Notes: generated by a model not told the origin, from the sequence alone. DNA of 64,000 bases from DASXHY01 sp035552155 (GCA_035552155.1 DASZLX010000025.1:1-64000); one strand, 5' to 3'; positions 1 to 9,341 are shown, counted from the first letter of the stretch. Numbers and translations: made by a program.

Positions 1-399
1 ATGATCGAGCCGCTGGTTTTTCAATCCAACGCAAAAGCCGGCGGATACATGGTGGATGGCAATGCGAAAAAAATTATTCCGTTGGTTCGGCAGGCGGTTG
101 AGCTGGGCGCGGACATTATTAAAGCCGACCCGACGGATGACGTGAACGTTTACCACCAGGTCGTCGAAATTGCCGGTGATGTTCCTGTTTTAGTTCGCGG
201 CGGTGGGCGCGCGCCTGACGACGAGATCTTGAAGCGAACCGAAGCGCTGATCCAGCAAGGCTCCGCCGGTATCGTTTATGGCCGCAACGTCATTCAACAT
301 CCAAACCCGGCCGGGATGACCCGGGCCTTGATGGCTATCGTCCACGACGGAATCAGCGCCGCCGCCGCGGCGGAATTTCTCAAACCATCGATCTCATGA
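1..399 (+). CDS. DhnA/FbaB-type class I aldolase, C-terminal part
   Basis: This is the 3' end of a class I (Schiff-base) aldolase of the DhnA/FbaB/LsrF group (COG1830-like), which cleaves phosphorylated ketoses in the cytoplasm. The 132 visible residues start with the strand EPLVFQ, then the segment LGADIIKADPT, then VPVLVRGGG, and end with GIVYGRNVIQHPNP, which is the phosphate-binding end of the TIM barrel in this family. Family members are about 260-300 aa, so roughly half is missing and the ATG at base 1 is probably an internal methionine. The stop overlaps the next start (ATGA), so the gene is translationally coupled to the oxidoreductase, isomerase and kinase that follow. The exact substrate cannot be read from the sequence. 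Confidence 0.8.
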   Translation: MIEPLVFQSNAKAGGYMVDGNAKKIIPLVRQAVELGADIIKADPTDDVNVYHQVVEIAGDVPVLVRGGGRAPDDEILKRTEALIQQGSAGIVYGRNVIQHPNPAGMTRALMAIVHDGISAAAAAEFLKPSIS

Positions 400-1541
400 G
401 CGCTAAGGTCAGAATTGGCATTATCGGCGGCGGATTGATGGGTCGCGAAGTGGCGGGCGCGTTGAGCCGGTGGCTCGTGCTCGCTGATTGCCCGGTTGAG
501 GCGGAGTTGACTGCGGTTTGCGACGTGGCAGAGGGCCAGCGCGAATGGTTCCGGCGGGTGCCGACGGTGAAACTCGTGACTGCCGATCATCACGAACTGG
601 TTGCTTCACAGGATGTGGATGTCGTCTACGTCGCCGTGCCGCATCATCTGCACGAACAAATCTATTTGGATGTTCTCAAAGCCGGGAAAGATCTGTTCGC
701 CGAAAAACCTTTTGGCATCAACTTGAAAGCCGCGCAGGCGGTTGCGCAGGCGGCCACGCAACATGGCCGCTTTGTCCGGTGCAGTTCCGAGTTTCCCTTT
801 TTTCCTGGAGCACAGCGCGCTTACGAATTTGCGCGCGAAGGCAAATGGGGCAAATTGCTCGAAGCGCATTTCGGCTTTTGTCACAGCAGCGATCTGGATC
901 CGTCAAAACCCGCCAATTGGAAGCGCCAAACGAAAACCTGCGGGGAAATCGGCGTCATGGGAGATTTGGGAATGCACGTCGTTCACCTTCCTTTCCGCCT
1001 CGGTTGGAAGCCTGAACGGGTTTATGCGCAGCTCCAAAAGATTTATCACGAGCGTCCCGACGGAAATGGGAGACTGGTTTCTTGCGACACGTGGGACAAT
1101 GCCACGCTGCATATCCAGACGAAAGTTGCTGACACCGAGGTGCCGATGCGATTTGAAATGAAACGCCTGGCTCCGGGCGAAACCAACACCTGGTTTCTGG
1201 AGATTTTAGGCACCGATGGCGGAGTGAAATACAGCACCAAGGAGCCAAAAACGCTCTGGACCTTTGAGCGGGGCAGGGAACAATCCTGGCGTCGCATCGA
1301 TCTCGGCTTTCACGGGCCTTTTCCCACCATCACCGGTGGAATTTTTGAACCGGGTTTTCCCGACTGCTTTCTCCAGATGTGGGCCTCCTTTTTGGCGGAG
1401 CGCGCAGGAAAACTGGCCGGCCGATTCGGTTGTGTCACCCCGGATGAAGCGGTGCAAAGCCATCGGCTGTTTGCCGCCGCGCTCAAGTCGCAGGCGGAAC
1501 AACGCGCCATTTCCCTGGACGAGTTGCCGGCTGAAATATGA
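396..1541 (+). CDS. Gfo/Idh/MocA family oxidoreductase
   Basis: A 381-aa NAD(P)-dependent sugar or polyol dehydrogenase-like protein. The N-terminus has the Rossmann motif GIIGGGLMGREV (residues about 8-19). The EKPFG motif near residue 103 carries the conserved Lys of the EKP signature. The C-terminal alpha/beta domain contains GDLGMHVVHLP, corresponding to the catalytic His region. There is no signal peptide, so it is probably cytoplasmic. It overlaps the aldolase by ATGA at its start and the isomerase by ATGA at its end. Its place between an aldolase and a lyxose-isomerase-like protein suggests it oxidises or epimerises the sugar feeding that pathway. The substrate is unknown, since this family is very broad. 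Confidence 0.88.
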   Translation: MSAKVRIGIIGGGLMGREVAGALSRWLVLADCPVEAELTAVCDVAEGQREWFRRVPTVKLVTADHHELVASQDVDVVYVAVPHHLHEQIYLDVLKAGKDLFAEKPFGINLKAAQAVAQAATQHGRFVRCSSEFPFFPGAQRAYEFAREGKWGKLLEAHFGFCHSSDLDPSKPANWKRQTKTCGEIGVMGDLGMHVVHLPFRLGWKPERVYAQLQKIYHERPDGNGRLVSCDTWDNATLHIQTKVADTEVPMRFEMKRLAPGETNTWFLEILGTDGGVKYSTKEPKTLWTFERGREQSWRRIDLGFHGPFPTITGGIFEPGFPDCFLQMWASFLAERAGKLAGRFGCVTPDEAVQSHRLFAAALKSQAEQRAISLDELPAEI

Positions 1542-2110
1542 AACGCAGCAATATCAATCATCTCATTCGCTCCGCTCAAACTTGCTTTTTCATTCATGGC
1601 TGGGCGCTGCCACCCAAACCACGCTGGGATGTCACTGATTTCGGCCTGGGCGACTGGCAACGGTTCGGTTTGGTGCTGGTCAATCTTGCGGAAGAACCGG
1701 AGTATTGCGAAAAGCTGATGTATGCCCTCAAGAGCATGACCACGCCGGCCCATTGCCATCAAAAGAAAAAGGAAGACATCATCTGCCGTTGGGGAAAACT
1801 GGCAGTGCAAGTATGGGCCGGCGCTCCGGCCCAAAGCCGAAACGAGGATTTTCATCTACCGGTGAATCACGAGCCGCTTGCTGTGAATTCCGGCGACATA
1901 ATCGAATTGGACGCCGGCTCTCGCGTCACGCTGGTTCCGGGAGTTTACCACGAATTCTATCCCTTGTCGGAGGAATGCATCATTGGCGAAGTCTCCACGG
2001 CGAATGACGATATGCACGACAACATTTTTGTGAACCCGAATGTGGGGCGCTATCCGGGAGTCCAGGAAGATGAGCCGGCGTTGGTGCGGTTGCTGAGCGA
2101 CAGGGCATGA
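1538..2110 (+). CDS. D-lyxose ketol-isomerase-like cupin protein
   Basis: A 190-aa single-domain cupin resembling the D-lyxose isomerase family, which interconverts D-lyxose and D-xylulose and also D-mannose and D-fructose using a divalent metal. The metal-binding pattern is visible: TPAHCHQKKKEDI (two His and a Glu in the first cupin motif) and GVYHEFYPLSEE (His in the second). Length matches the family. It overlaps both neighbours by ATGA. Placed upstream of a PfkB kinase and downstream of an aldolase, it would supply the ketose that is phosphorylated and cleaved. Sugar specificity is inferred from family membership only. Confidence 0.82.
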   Translation: MKRSNINHLIRSAQTCFFIHGWALPPKPRWDVTDFGLGDWQRFGLVLVNLAEEPEYCEKLMYALKSMTTPAHCHQKKKEDIICRWGKLAVQVWAGAPAQSRNEDFHLPVNHEPLAVNSGDIIELDAGSRVTLVPGVYHEFYPLSEECIIGEVSTANDDMHDNIFVNPNVGRYPGVQEDEPALVRLLSDRA

Positions 2111-3138
2111 CAGCACGTTCTGGAATTCTGGCGGGCGGCAATTGGATCGTCGATAAGCTAAAGTTCATTGACACCTGGCCGCAACAAGATGCGCTGGCCA
2201 ACATCCTTTCCGAATCCGTTGGCAACGGCGGGAGTCCATTCAATCTTTTGATGAATTTGGCCCGGCTGGGTGCTCCATTTTCTTTGGCCGGCATCGGGCT
2301 GATCGGAAAAGACGCGGATGGCGAATGGATTTCAGAACAATGCGCCGCGTCTCGAATCAATACCGAACAGTTGAAAATTCATCTGACTGCGCCCACTTCC
2401 TACACCGATGTGATGTCGGTCCAATCCAGCGGGCGGCGCACTTTTTTTCACCAACGCGGCGCAAACGCCTTCCTCGGCGACGAACATTTTGACTTTGGTT
2501 CCACGAAGGCGAAGATTTTTCACCTCGGCTATCTGCTCCTGTTGGATCGCATGGATGAGCCGGACCCCGAATTTGGCGTGGTCGCGGCGCGGACACTCCA
2601 ACGCGCGCGGCAGGCCGGCTGCCAGACCAGCATCGACGTCGTAAGTGAGGACAGCCGCCGATTTGCCAAAATTGTTTTACCGGTGTTGCCATTCGTCGAC
2701 TTTTGCTTTTTGAACGAATTTGAACTTGAGCGCACCACGGGTATTGCCACACGTCAGGGACAGGATATTGATCTCTCGGCCCTCAAAACCGCAGCCAAAA
2801 TAATAATTAAAGCCGGCGTTCAGAAATGGGTCGTGGTTCATTTCCAAGAAGGCGCGTGCGCGTTAGGGCGCGACGGGAAATTTCATATTCGGACCAGCCT
2901 GAACATTCCGTTGTCGAAAATCGTCAGCACGGTCGGCGCGGGCGATGCCTTCGCTGCCGGGGTTTTGTATGCCTTCCATGAAGGCGCGACAATTGTAACA
3001 GCCCTCCGCTATGGGACATGCGCCGCCGCCGCATGTCTCTGCGGAGCCGGGGCGTCGGACGGCCTCGGTCAGTTGGAAAAATGTTTGGCGCTGGAAGACG
3101 CCTTTGGCATTCGCGCCGGTCCCGGAGAGGCGGTATGA
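2107..3138 (+). CDS. PfkB-family carbohydrate kinase
   Basis: A 343-aa ribokinase/PfkB-type kinase that phosphorylates a sugar with ATP in the cytoplasm. The N-terminal substrate-binding segment contains GGSPFN. The second PfkB signature is intact near residues 276-290 (STVGAGDAFAAGVLY), with the catalytic Asp of the GAGD anion hole. It is the last gene of the operon; the start overlaps the isomerase stop and a terminator follows about 70 nt after its stop. Together with the isomerase and aldolase it completes an isomerise-phosphorylate-cleave route. The actual sugar is unknown; ketoses such as fructose or xylulose are plausible. Confidence 0.88.
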   Translation: MTARSGILAGGNWIVDKLKFIDTWPQQDALANILSESVGNGGSPFNLLMNLARLGAPFSLAGIGLIGKDADGEWISEQCAASRINTEQLKIHLTAPTSYTDVMSVQSSGRRTFFHQRGANAFLGDEHFDFGSTKAKIFHLGYLLLLDRMDEPDPEFGVVAARTLQRARQAGCQTSIDVVSEDSRRFAKIVLPVLPFVDFCFLNEFELERTTGIATRQGQDIDLSALKTAAKIIIKAGVQKWVVVHFQEGACALGRDGKFHIRTSLNIPLSKIVSTVGAGDAFAAGVLYAFHEGATIVTALRYGTCAAAACLCGAGASDGLGQLEKCLALEDAFGIRAGPGEAV

Positions 3139-3208
3139 TATAACATTTCGACCTATTAAATTCGCACGGAAACTCACGAACTCGCTTCATTAACATTGCA
3201 GTCCTTCG

Positions 3209-3235
3209 CCGCTTGAGTCAGCGGGTTTTTTATTT
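3209..3235 (+). terminator. Rho-independent terminator after the sugar operon
   Basis: CCGCT (3209-3213) pairs with AGCGG (3220-3224) across a 6-nt loop. The stem is followed directly by GTTTTTTATTT. It lies after the PfkB kinase and before the promoter region of the amino-acid operon, so it separates two transcription units. Confidence 0.7.
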
Positions 3236-3288
3236 CCCCTTAAGGATTCATGTAAGAAAAATCTCTGCCGGTTACCGTAGGAAATAAT

Positions 3289-3320
3289 TCTGCGGAGTTT
3301 CAAGAAATTCTCCCAATAGC
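3289..3320 (+). promoter_or_regulatory. Shared 32-bp promoter-like element, copy A
   Basis: This element carries AAATTCTCCCAATAGC and matches copies at 20317-20348 and 32077-32108 over 32 nt without gaps (about 25 of 32 identical to the latter by eye). It ends 63 nt before the ATG of the first exchanger gene and follows the terminator of the previous operon, which is the expected place for the promoter of the 13-gene cluster. Whether it is an alternative-sigma promoter or an operator cannot be told from the sequence. Confidence 0.5.
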
Positions 3321-3383
3321 AGGCGCCGTTTGCCGCCTTTAGCTTGGCCGTGGTTATGAACCTTGGTCAAACAAAGAGCTGCT

Positions 3384-5078
3384 ATGGGATGGATCATTCA
3401 AAGCCTTAGGGACTATCCCGAAATCGCCATCTTTCTCACGCTGGCCCTGGGTTTCTGGTTCGGCAATCTGAAATTCGGCAAATTCAGCCTGGGCGTGGTA
3501 ACCAGCGTCTTGCTCGCCGGGGTGTTGATCGGACAGGCGAAAATCATCATCTCGCCCAATGTGAAGTCCACGTTCTTCCTGATGTTCCTCTTCGCGGTGG
3601 GTTATGGAGTGGGGCCGCAATTTTTTCGCGGACTGAAAAGCGGCGGGCTGCAACAGGTGTGGTTTGCAGTGTTGCTGGTAGTGACTTGCCTGTTGAGCAC
3701 AGTCCTCATGGCGAAAATATTGCATTACAATGTCGGGCTCTCCGCGGGGCTTCTGTCCGGCTCGTGCACGATCTCCGCAGTACTCGGCGTGGCGAGCGAT
3801 TCGATCAACCAGCTCGGGATGTCGGCCGAAGATAAAAAAACGATGATCGATGCAATGCCGGTGGCGTATGCGGTCACGTACCTATTCGGTACTGCCGGCT
3901 CGGCCTGGATACTCGCTTCGCTCGGACCGAAGTTGTTACGCGTTGATCTTTCCCAGACCTGTAAGGAATACGAAGCGAAAATGGGCGGAAGCCCGGAGGA
4001 GTCAGGAGTACGGTCGGCCTACCAGGAACTGATCGTCCGCGCCTACCGCGTCGGCAATGGCAGCAAGTGCGCGAAGAGAACGGTGGCTCAAATCGAAGCG
4101 GAATTTCTCCCGAACCGCGTGTTCATCGAACGCATCCGTCGCGGGGGGGAGTTGATCGAGCCCGAACCGGCGCTCCTCGTTGCCGAAGGAGAGGCGGTCG
4201 CGGTCGCAGGGAAGCGCGACGTGATACTGGCGATCGAAAGTTATTTTGGAGAAGAAGTCGATGATCGCGAATTGTTGGATTTTCCCGCGGAGGTCGTCGA
4301 CGTGGTCGTCACCAATAAGAAACTGGCCGGGCTCACGCTTCGGGACATGGCGGAATCAGAGTTCGGCCGGGAGAATGCCCATGGCGTGTTTCTAAGAAAG
4401 CTGACGCGCGGCGGCTTTGAGATGCCTTTTAATTTCGGGACCACGATCGACCGGGGCGATGTGCTGACGATTGCCGGGGCCCGTCACGACGTGGAACGCG
4501 CCGCCGCCAGTATCGGTTATCTGGATCGTCCGACGGACAAGACGGACATGGCGTTTATGGGATTGGGAATCGTCATTGGCTCGTTGATCGGCGCGATTAC
4601 GATTCACATTGCCGGTGTGCCGCTAAGCCTGAGCACGAGCGGGGGTGCGTTGCTGGCGGGATTGGTCTGTGGATGGCTTCGTTCAGTCAATCGCACGTTC
4701 GGACGAATTCCCGCCCCGGCGTTGTGGGTGTTCAACAATGTCGGGTTGAACACGTTCATTGCGGTGGTGGGCATCAGTGCAGGGCCGGGATTTGTTGCGG
4801 GACTGAAGAGCAATGGGCTGGGGCTGTTCTTCGCGGGCATTGTGGTAACCACGCTTCCGTTCATCGTTGGCCTCTACGCGGGCAAATACATTTTCAAATT
4901 TCATCCCGCCATCAATCTCGGCGCGTGCGCCGGGGCGAGGACGACGACGGCAGCCCTGGGCGCGATCGAGGAGGCTGCGCACAGCAAAGTGCCGGCGCTC
5001 GGATACACGGTGCCCTACGCGGTGGGTAATACGCTCCTTACGATTTGGGGCGTGGTGATTGTGCTATTGATGAAATGA
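3384..5078 (+). CDS. aspT: AspT-type aspartate:alanine exchanger
   Basis: A 564-aa inner-membrane protein of the aspartate:alanine exchanger family. It has two hydrophobic halves (about residues 10-180 and 385-560, each with several helices) flanking a soluble middle with two RCK_C/TrkA_C-like segments (about 200-285 and 300-380). The halves share the AspT-type internal repeat; each includes a glycine-rich GxGPxF-like segment (GYGVGPQFF, GISAGPGF). Known relatives exchange aspartate for alanine electrogenically. The ATG at 3384 was chosen over a TTG seven codons upstream because the hydrophobic repeat starts right after it. The next gene encodes aspartate 4-decarboxylase 19 nt downstream, the classic AspT-AspD pairing. 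A second copy lies at 12682. Confidence 0.88.
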   Translation: MGWIIQSLRDYPEIAIFLTLALGFWFGNLKFGKFSLGVVTSVLLAGVLIGQAKIIISPNVKSTFFLMFLFAVGYGVGPQFFRGLKSGGLQQVWFAVLLVVTCLLSTVLMAKILHYNVGLSAGLLSGSCTISAVLGVASDSINQLGMSAEDKKTMIDAMPVAYAVTYLFGTAGSAWILASLGPKLLRVDLSQTCKEYEAKMGGSPEESGVRSAYQELIVRAYRVGNGSKCAKRTVAQIEAEFLPNRVFIERIRRGGELIEPEPALLVAEGEAVAVAGKRDVILAIESYFGEEVDDRELLDFPAEVVDVVVTNKKLAGLTLRDMAESEFGRENAHGVFLRKLTRGGFEMPFNFGTTIDRGDVLTIAGARHDVERAAASIGYLDRPTDKTDMAFMGLGIVIGSLIGAITIHIAGVPLSLSTSGGALLAGLVCGWLRSVNRTFGRIPAPALWVFNNVGLNTFIAVVGISAGPGFVAGLKSNGLGLFFAGIVVTTLPFIVGLYAGKYIFKFHPAINLGACAGARTTTAALGAIEEAAHSKVPALGYTVPYAVGNTLLTIWGVVIVLLMK

Positions 5079-5097
5079 CCGACAGGAGGCTCAAATT

Positions 5098-6795
5098 ATG
5101 GAATCCAACTTCGAAACGCTGCAACAGTACGGCCAACTAAGTCCCTTCGAGATCAAGGATCGGCTCATTACCCTCGCTGACACGGCGGCGAGGAAATCCG
5201 CTTCCGCAATGTTAAACGCCGGCCGGGGTAATCCGAACTGGGTGGCCACGGCGCCGCGCGAGGCATTTTTCGCTCTCGGTTATTTTGCCCTCACCGAGAG
5301 CAAGCGGGTGCTCGATCTGCCGGGCGTGGGAGGAATGCCGCCGAAAACCGGATGCGCGGCGCGGCTCGATGCCTGGTGCCAGAAGAATTCGACGCTGCCC
5401 GGGACAGCGTTTCTGCGCGCGATGGTTCTTTTCACGGTGAATCGTTTCAGCTTCGAAGCGGACGCCTTCGTGCACGAACTGACGGATTCGATCATTGGCG
5501 ACAATTATCCCGTGCCGGACCGTTCGCTCGTTCACAACGAACAGATCACCCATGCCTATCTGATGTGGGCAATGTGTGGCGACCAACCGCCGCCGGGGAA
5601 ATTCGATCTCTATCCCGTGGAGGGTGGCACTGCCGCGATGTGTTATGTGTTCAAATCGCTCAAGGCGAACCGGCTGTTGCGGCCCGGTGATACCGTGGCA
5701 TTGGGCACGCCGATTTTCACACCCTACCTGGAGATGCCGCATCTTGAGGATTACGGGCTTAACATCGTCACGATCAACGCGACCCAGGAGAATCGTTTTC
5801 AATTCAGCGAGGCCGAACTGCAGAAACTTGAGGATCCGAAGGTCAAAATTTTCTTCCTCGTCAATCCGGGCAACCCGAGTTCGATGGCGGTCAGTCCCGA
5901 GGTAATTTCCATGCTGGTCGACCTCGTGCGCAGCAAGCGGCCCGATTTGATGATCCTCACCGACGATGTGTATGGGACGTTCGTGAAGGATTTCCGGTCC
6001 TTGATGGCCGACCTTCCGCATAACACGATCGGAGTTTATTCGTATTCGAAATATTGGGGCTGCACCGGTTGGCGCCTGGGAGTCATCGCGGTGCACGAAG
6101 ACAATGTCTTCGACAAAATGATCGGCAATCTGCCGGAAGCGGACCGCATGGCGCTCAACGCGCGTTACGGGACGATTACGCTCGAGCCCGACAAGCTGAA
6201 GTTCATCGACCGCATTGTCGCCGACAGCCGCGATGTCGCGCTTAATCACACCGCCGGTCTGTCCCTGCCACAACAGGTGATGATGACGATTTTTTCGATC
6301 GCGGAACTCATGGACGCGCACAAGCGGTATCAATCCGAGGTGCTGCAGATTGTGAAACGCCGGACCCATTCATTGATTGAAGGGCTGGGCATCGAAGTAA
6401 GTCCGAATCCAATGTTCTCCTTCTATTACGGGATCATTGATTTTGAATTCTGGATCAAAAAGTACGTCGGCCCGGAGGTGATGGAGTTCATCAAGCAGCA
6501 CTATCATCCGCTCGATATCGTCTTCCGGCTGGCCGAGGACCATTCAATCGTTCTGCTGAATGGCGGCGGCTTTGCGGCGCCGAATTGGTCGGCGCGGGTG
6601 TCCTTCGCCAATCTTCCGGACCAGGTTTATGCGGACATCGGTCGCGCGTTGCGGTCGGTGGCCCGTTCCTATGTCGAAGCCTATCGATTCGCGGATAAAA
6701 ATGGCACGCCATCCAATCGCCTGGGCCGGGGAAACCAGGAAGACAAATCTAAAATCGTTACCCAATCATCTCATGAAAGCTCGCTTTCGACCTAA
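5098..6795 (+). CDS. aspD: Aspartate 4-decarboxylase (PLP)
   Basis: A 565-aa fold-type I PLP enzyme resembling bifunctional aspartate aminotransferase/L-aspartate beta-decarboxylase (about 530-545 aa). It converts L-aspartate to L-alanine plus CO2 and consumes a proton in the cytoplasm. The PLP lysine is Lys318 in YSYSKYWGCTGWRLG. The cofactor-anchoring segments FLVNPGNPSS and LTDDVYGTF are also clear, as is the family-specific N-terminus with AGRGNPNW. A strong AGGAGG (5084-5089) precedes the ATG. The tail after about residue 535 is polar and probably dispensable; its last 23 nt overlap the glutamate decarboxylase gene. With the exchanger it forms an Asp-in/Ala-out proton-consuming cycle. 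Confidence 0.92.
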   Translation: MESNFETLQQYGQLSPFEIKDRLITLADTAARKSASAMLNAGRGNPNWVATAPREAFFALGYFALTESKRVLDLPGVGGMPPKTGCAARLDAWCQKNSTLPGTAFLRAMVLFTVNRFSFEADAFVHELTDSIIGDNYPVPDRSLVHNEQITHAYLMWAMCGDQPPPGKFDLYPVEGGTAAMCYVFKSLKANRLLRPGDTVALGTPIFTPYLEMPHLEDYGLNIVTINATQENRFQFSEAELQKLEDPKVKIFFLVNPGNPSSMAVSPEVISMLVDLVRSKRPDLMILTDDVYGTFVKDFRSLMADLPHNTIGVYSYSKYWGCTGWRLGVIAVHEDNVFDKMIGNLPEADRMALNARYGTITLEPDKLKFIDRIVADSRDVALNHTAGLSLPQQVMMTIFSIAELMDAHKRYQSEVLQIVKRRTHSLIEGLGIEVSPNPMFSFYYGIIDFEFWIKKYVGPEVMEFIKQHYHPLDIVFRLAEDHSIVLLNGGGFAAPNWSARVSFANLPDQVYADIGRALRSVARSYVEAYRFADKNGTPSNRLGRGNQEDKSKIVTQSSHESSLST

Positions 6796-8194
6796 ACCGA
6801 ATCTTAAAACGCGCAAAATCCCGAAACTGCGTCCGGTCTCCGTTCCGACGCAGCCTGGTTTCGAACAATTCAATTTCGAGGTGCCGGAAAATTTTCCGCA
6901 GCGAGGCATGGTGGCGCGGGCCGCGCAGGCCGTGGTCAACAGCGAGGCGTGGACCGACGCCAGTCCCATGCTGAACCTGTCATCATTCGTCACCACTTTC
7001 TTCGAACCCGAGGAGGGCGAGGTGCTGAAATCGCACTTCATGAAGAATTACATCGATCACGACATGTACCCGCAGCTCTTCGCCATGGAGAAGAAAATGG
7101 TGTCGTGGCTGCACGGTTTGTGGCACGGCCCGAAGAATGTCGAGCCCTACGGCACAGCCACCGTGGGCTCCTCCGAAGCCTGCATGCTCGCGGGCCTCGC
7201 CCACAAATGGAATTGGCGCGAAGCGCGCAAGAAGGCCCGCAAGGACGCCTCCCGGCCCAACATGGTCACGGGCGGTAATGTGCAGATCGTTTGGAAAAAA
7301 TTCCTGAAATATTTCGACGTCGAAGGACGCATTGCGCCGTTGGAAGTGGGCAACTACCGGCTCACGACCAAACATCTGGATGAGTTGGTGGACGAAAATA
7401 CCATCTGTGTCGTGGCCATCGCGGGCCAGACATTCACTGGCGAGGACGACGATATCCAGGAGATTCACGACTGGCTCGATGCCTACGAGAAGCGGACCGG
7501 CCGGTCCATTCCCATGCATATCGACGGCGCTTCCGGTGGCTTCGTCAATCCGTTCCTCTATCCGAACTACAAGTGGGATTTCCGTTTGCCGCGCGTGCAG
7601 TCCATCAATGCGTCGGGCCACAAGTTCGGCCTCGTGCCGCCGGGACTGGGCTGGGTCATTTTTCGGGAGCGCAAAATCTTCCACGAGGACCTGATCTTTT
7701 ATGTGAACTATCTCGGCGGCGAAATGCCCACGGCGACGCTGAACTTCAGCCGCAACGCAATGCAAATCGCGGCGCAGTATTATTTGTTTCTTCGCCTGGG
7801 CTTCGAGGGCTATCAGCAGATTATGCAGTACGCCGTGGACAATGCGGTGCACCTGCGCGATCGCCTGGTTAAGAGCGGCTATTTCAAAATCATGAACCGG
7901 ACGCAGCGCATTCCGGTCGTGGCGCTGACACTCAATCCGCGAATCAAAAAGTACAATGAGTTTGATGTTTCTTTCAAAGTGCGCGAGCGCGGTTGGGTAT
8001 TGTCGGCCTACACGATGCCGTCCAACGCGGAATCCGTCACTTCGCTGCGCATAGTGGTCCGCCCGCATTTGAATCGTAACGTCGTGGACCAGTTGGCGGA
8101 AGACATCATCGGCGCGTGTCAATACCTCGACAAGTACGGCGGTACGGCGGCGGCGCCGTCGCTTCACGCGAAACGAACTTCGGTGAAGTGCTGA
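6773..8194 (+). CDS. gadB: Glutamate decarboxylase (PLP)
   Basis: A 473-aa group II decarboxylase making GABA and CO2 from L-glutamate, close in length to E. coli GadB (466 aa). The PLP lysine is Lys284 in INASGHKFGLVPPG. The upstream cofactor segments AIAGQTFTGEDDD and MHIDGASGGF are intact, as is the substrate region YGTATVGSSEACM. The ATG at 6773 was chosen because family similarity starts within the first 35 residues; longer upstream frames lie inside the aspartate decarboxylase gene. The start overlaps the previous gene by 23 nt, so the two decarboxylases are co-translated. No gadC-type APC antiporter is nearby; the second AspT-type exchanger at 12682 is the obvious candidate partner. 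GABA aminotransferase was not seen. Confidence 0.93.
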   Translation: MKARFRPKPNLKTRKIPKLRPVSVPTQPGFEQFNFEVPENFPQRGMVARAAQAVVNSEAWTDASPMLNLSSFVTTFFEPEEGEVLKSHFMKNYIDHDMYPQLFAMEKKMVSWLHGLWHGPKNVEPYGTATVGSSEACMLAGLAHKWNWREARKKARKDASRPNMVTGGNVQIVWKKFLKYFDVEGRIAPLEVGNYRLTTKHLDELVDENTICVVAIAGQTFTGEDDDIQEIHDWLDAYEKRTGRSIPMHIDGASGGFVNPFLYPNYKWDFRLPRVQSINASGHKFGLVPPGLGWVIFRERKIFHEDLIFYVNYLGGEMPTATLNFSRNAMQIAAQYYLFLRLGFEGYQQIMQYAVDNAVHLRDRLVKSGYFKIMNRTQRIPVVALTLNPRIKKYNEFDVSFKVRERGWVLSAYTMPSNAESVTSLRIVVRPHLNRNVVDQLAEDIIGACQYLDKYGGTAAAPSLHAKRTSVKC

Positions 8195-8239
8195 GCCTCC
8201 TCATCCTCCATTTATTTCAACATTAACCCAATCCTTATT

Positions 8240-9316
8240 ATGAAAATGAAACAGTTGATCGCCACCCGCACGTTGCAGGGCGTGCTTCTCGCCAGTGTTT
8301 GGTTCTTTGTCCAGCCCGCCTCCGCGTTGCCTAGAATTAAAGTTCTTGCGACCGGCGGTACTATTGCCGGTGCGCAATCCAGTACGGCGGATGCGGGATA
8401 CAAGTCAGGCACATTCTCCGTCGATGACTTGATTAAAGCCGTCCCGGCCATGACGAACCTGGCGGAACTCTCCGGTGAACAGGTCGCGAATATCGGTTCG
8501 CAGACCATGAACCACGAGGTATGGCTCAAGCTCGCCAAGCGGGTGAACGAGGTTTTGGCCGGCGATACCGACGGTGTGGTGATTACGCACGGGACGGATA
8601 CGATGGAGGAGACGGCGTATTTCCTGAGCCTCGTCGTCGACAGTGACAAGCCAGTGATACTCGTGGGCTCGATGCGTCCCGCGACGGCGATCGGCGCGGA
8701 CGGCCCGGCTAATTTATACAATGCCGTGGCGCTGGCGGCGGATCCGCAGGCCACCGGACGCGGCCCGTTGGTCGTTCTCAATGATACGATTCATTATGCT
8801 CGCGAAGCGCAAAAGACGCACACGACGCATCTCGACACTTTCAAATCACCCAATCGCGGCATCGCCGGGGTGATGAATACCGGCAAAGCCTACTTTTACA
8901 ATCGCGGCCTCACTCGGACATCCTCGCGCGCTCCGTTTTCACTCGAGGGTTTGACGGCCGCAAATCTTCCGTACGTGGAGATCGTTTATTCGTACGCCAA
9001 CCTGGGCGCGGGCCCCGTCGAAGACGCCGTTATGCGCGGGGCGAAGGGAATTGTCCTGGCGGGCGTGGGCGATGGCAACACGACGGATGCCGCGCTCGCG
9101 GCGCTGCAAAAGGCGGCTGCGCAGGGGGTGATTGTGGTCCGGAGTTCCCGCGTCGGCAGCGGCATCGTGGACCGCAATGTGGAAATCAATGATGACAAAA
9201 TGGGTTTCATCACCGCGATGGAACTCAGCCCGCAGAAGGCACGCATTCTCCTGATGCTGGGACTCACGCAGACAAAGGACCTCCAGCAGTTGCAAAAACT
9301 TTTTACGGAATACTGA
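8240..9316 (+). CDS. ansB: Exported L-asparaginase/glutaminase-asparaginase (type II)
   Basis: A 358-aa type II asparaginase that hydrolyses L-asparagine (possibly also glutamine) to the acid plus ammonia. A Sec signal peptide covers about residues 1-29 (basic start, hydrophobic core, PASA before the mature chain). Catalytic triads are intact: Thr41 in TGGTIAG, Thr119-Asp120 in THGTDTMEE and Lys192 in AQKTHT. Length and the DTFKSPN motif match periplasmic enzymes, and KSPNRG resembles glutaminase-asparaginases. It lies 45 nt after the glutamate decarboxylase gene and 25 nt before a glutaminase gene. Its likely job is to make aspartate and ammonia in the periplasm for the exchanger and decarboxylase. 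Confidence 0.93.
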   Translation: MKMKQLIATRTLQGVLLASVWFFVQPASALPRIKVLATGGTIAGAQSSTADAGYKSGTFSVDDLIKAVPAMTNLAELSGEQVANIGSQTMNHEVWLKLAKRVNEVLAGDTDGVVITHGTDTMEETAYFLSLVVDSDKPVILVGSMRPATAIGADGPANLYNAVALAADPQATGRGPLVVLNDTIHYAREAQKTHTTHLDTFKSPNRGIAGVMNTGKAYFYNRGLTRTSSRAPFSLEGLTAANLPYVEIVYSYANLGAGPVEDAVMRGAKGIVLAGVGDGNTTDAALAALQKAAAQGVIVVRSSRVGSGIVDRNVEINDDKMGFITAMELSPQKARILLMLGLTQTKDLQQLQKLFTEY

Positions 9317-9341
9317 GCCCAACATTCACCGTTCATTTGTT

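Noticed and set aside
5212..8167. Long minus-strand frames opposite the two decarboxylase genes (for example 5212-6369 and 6983-8167)
   Set aside because: They lie exactly opposite genes with intact active sites, are rich in His/Arg/Gln typical of antisense of GC-rich codons, and show no domain.
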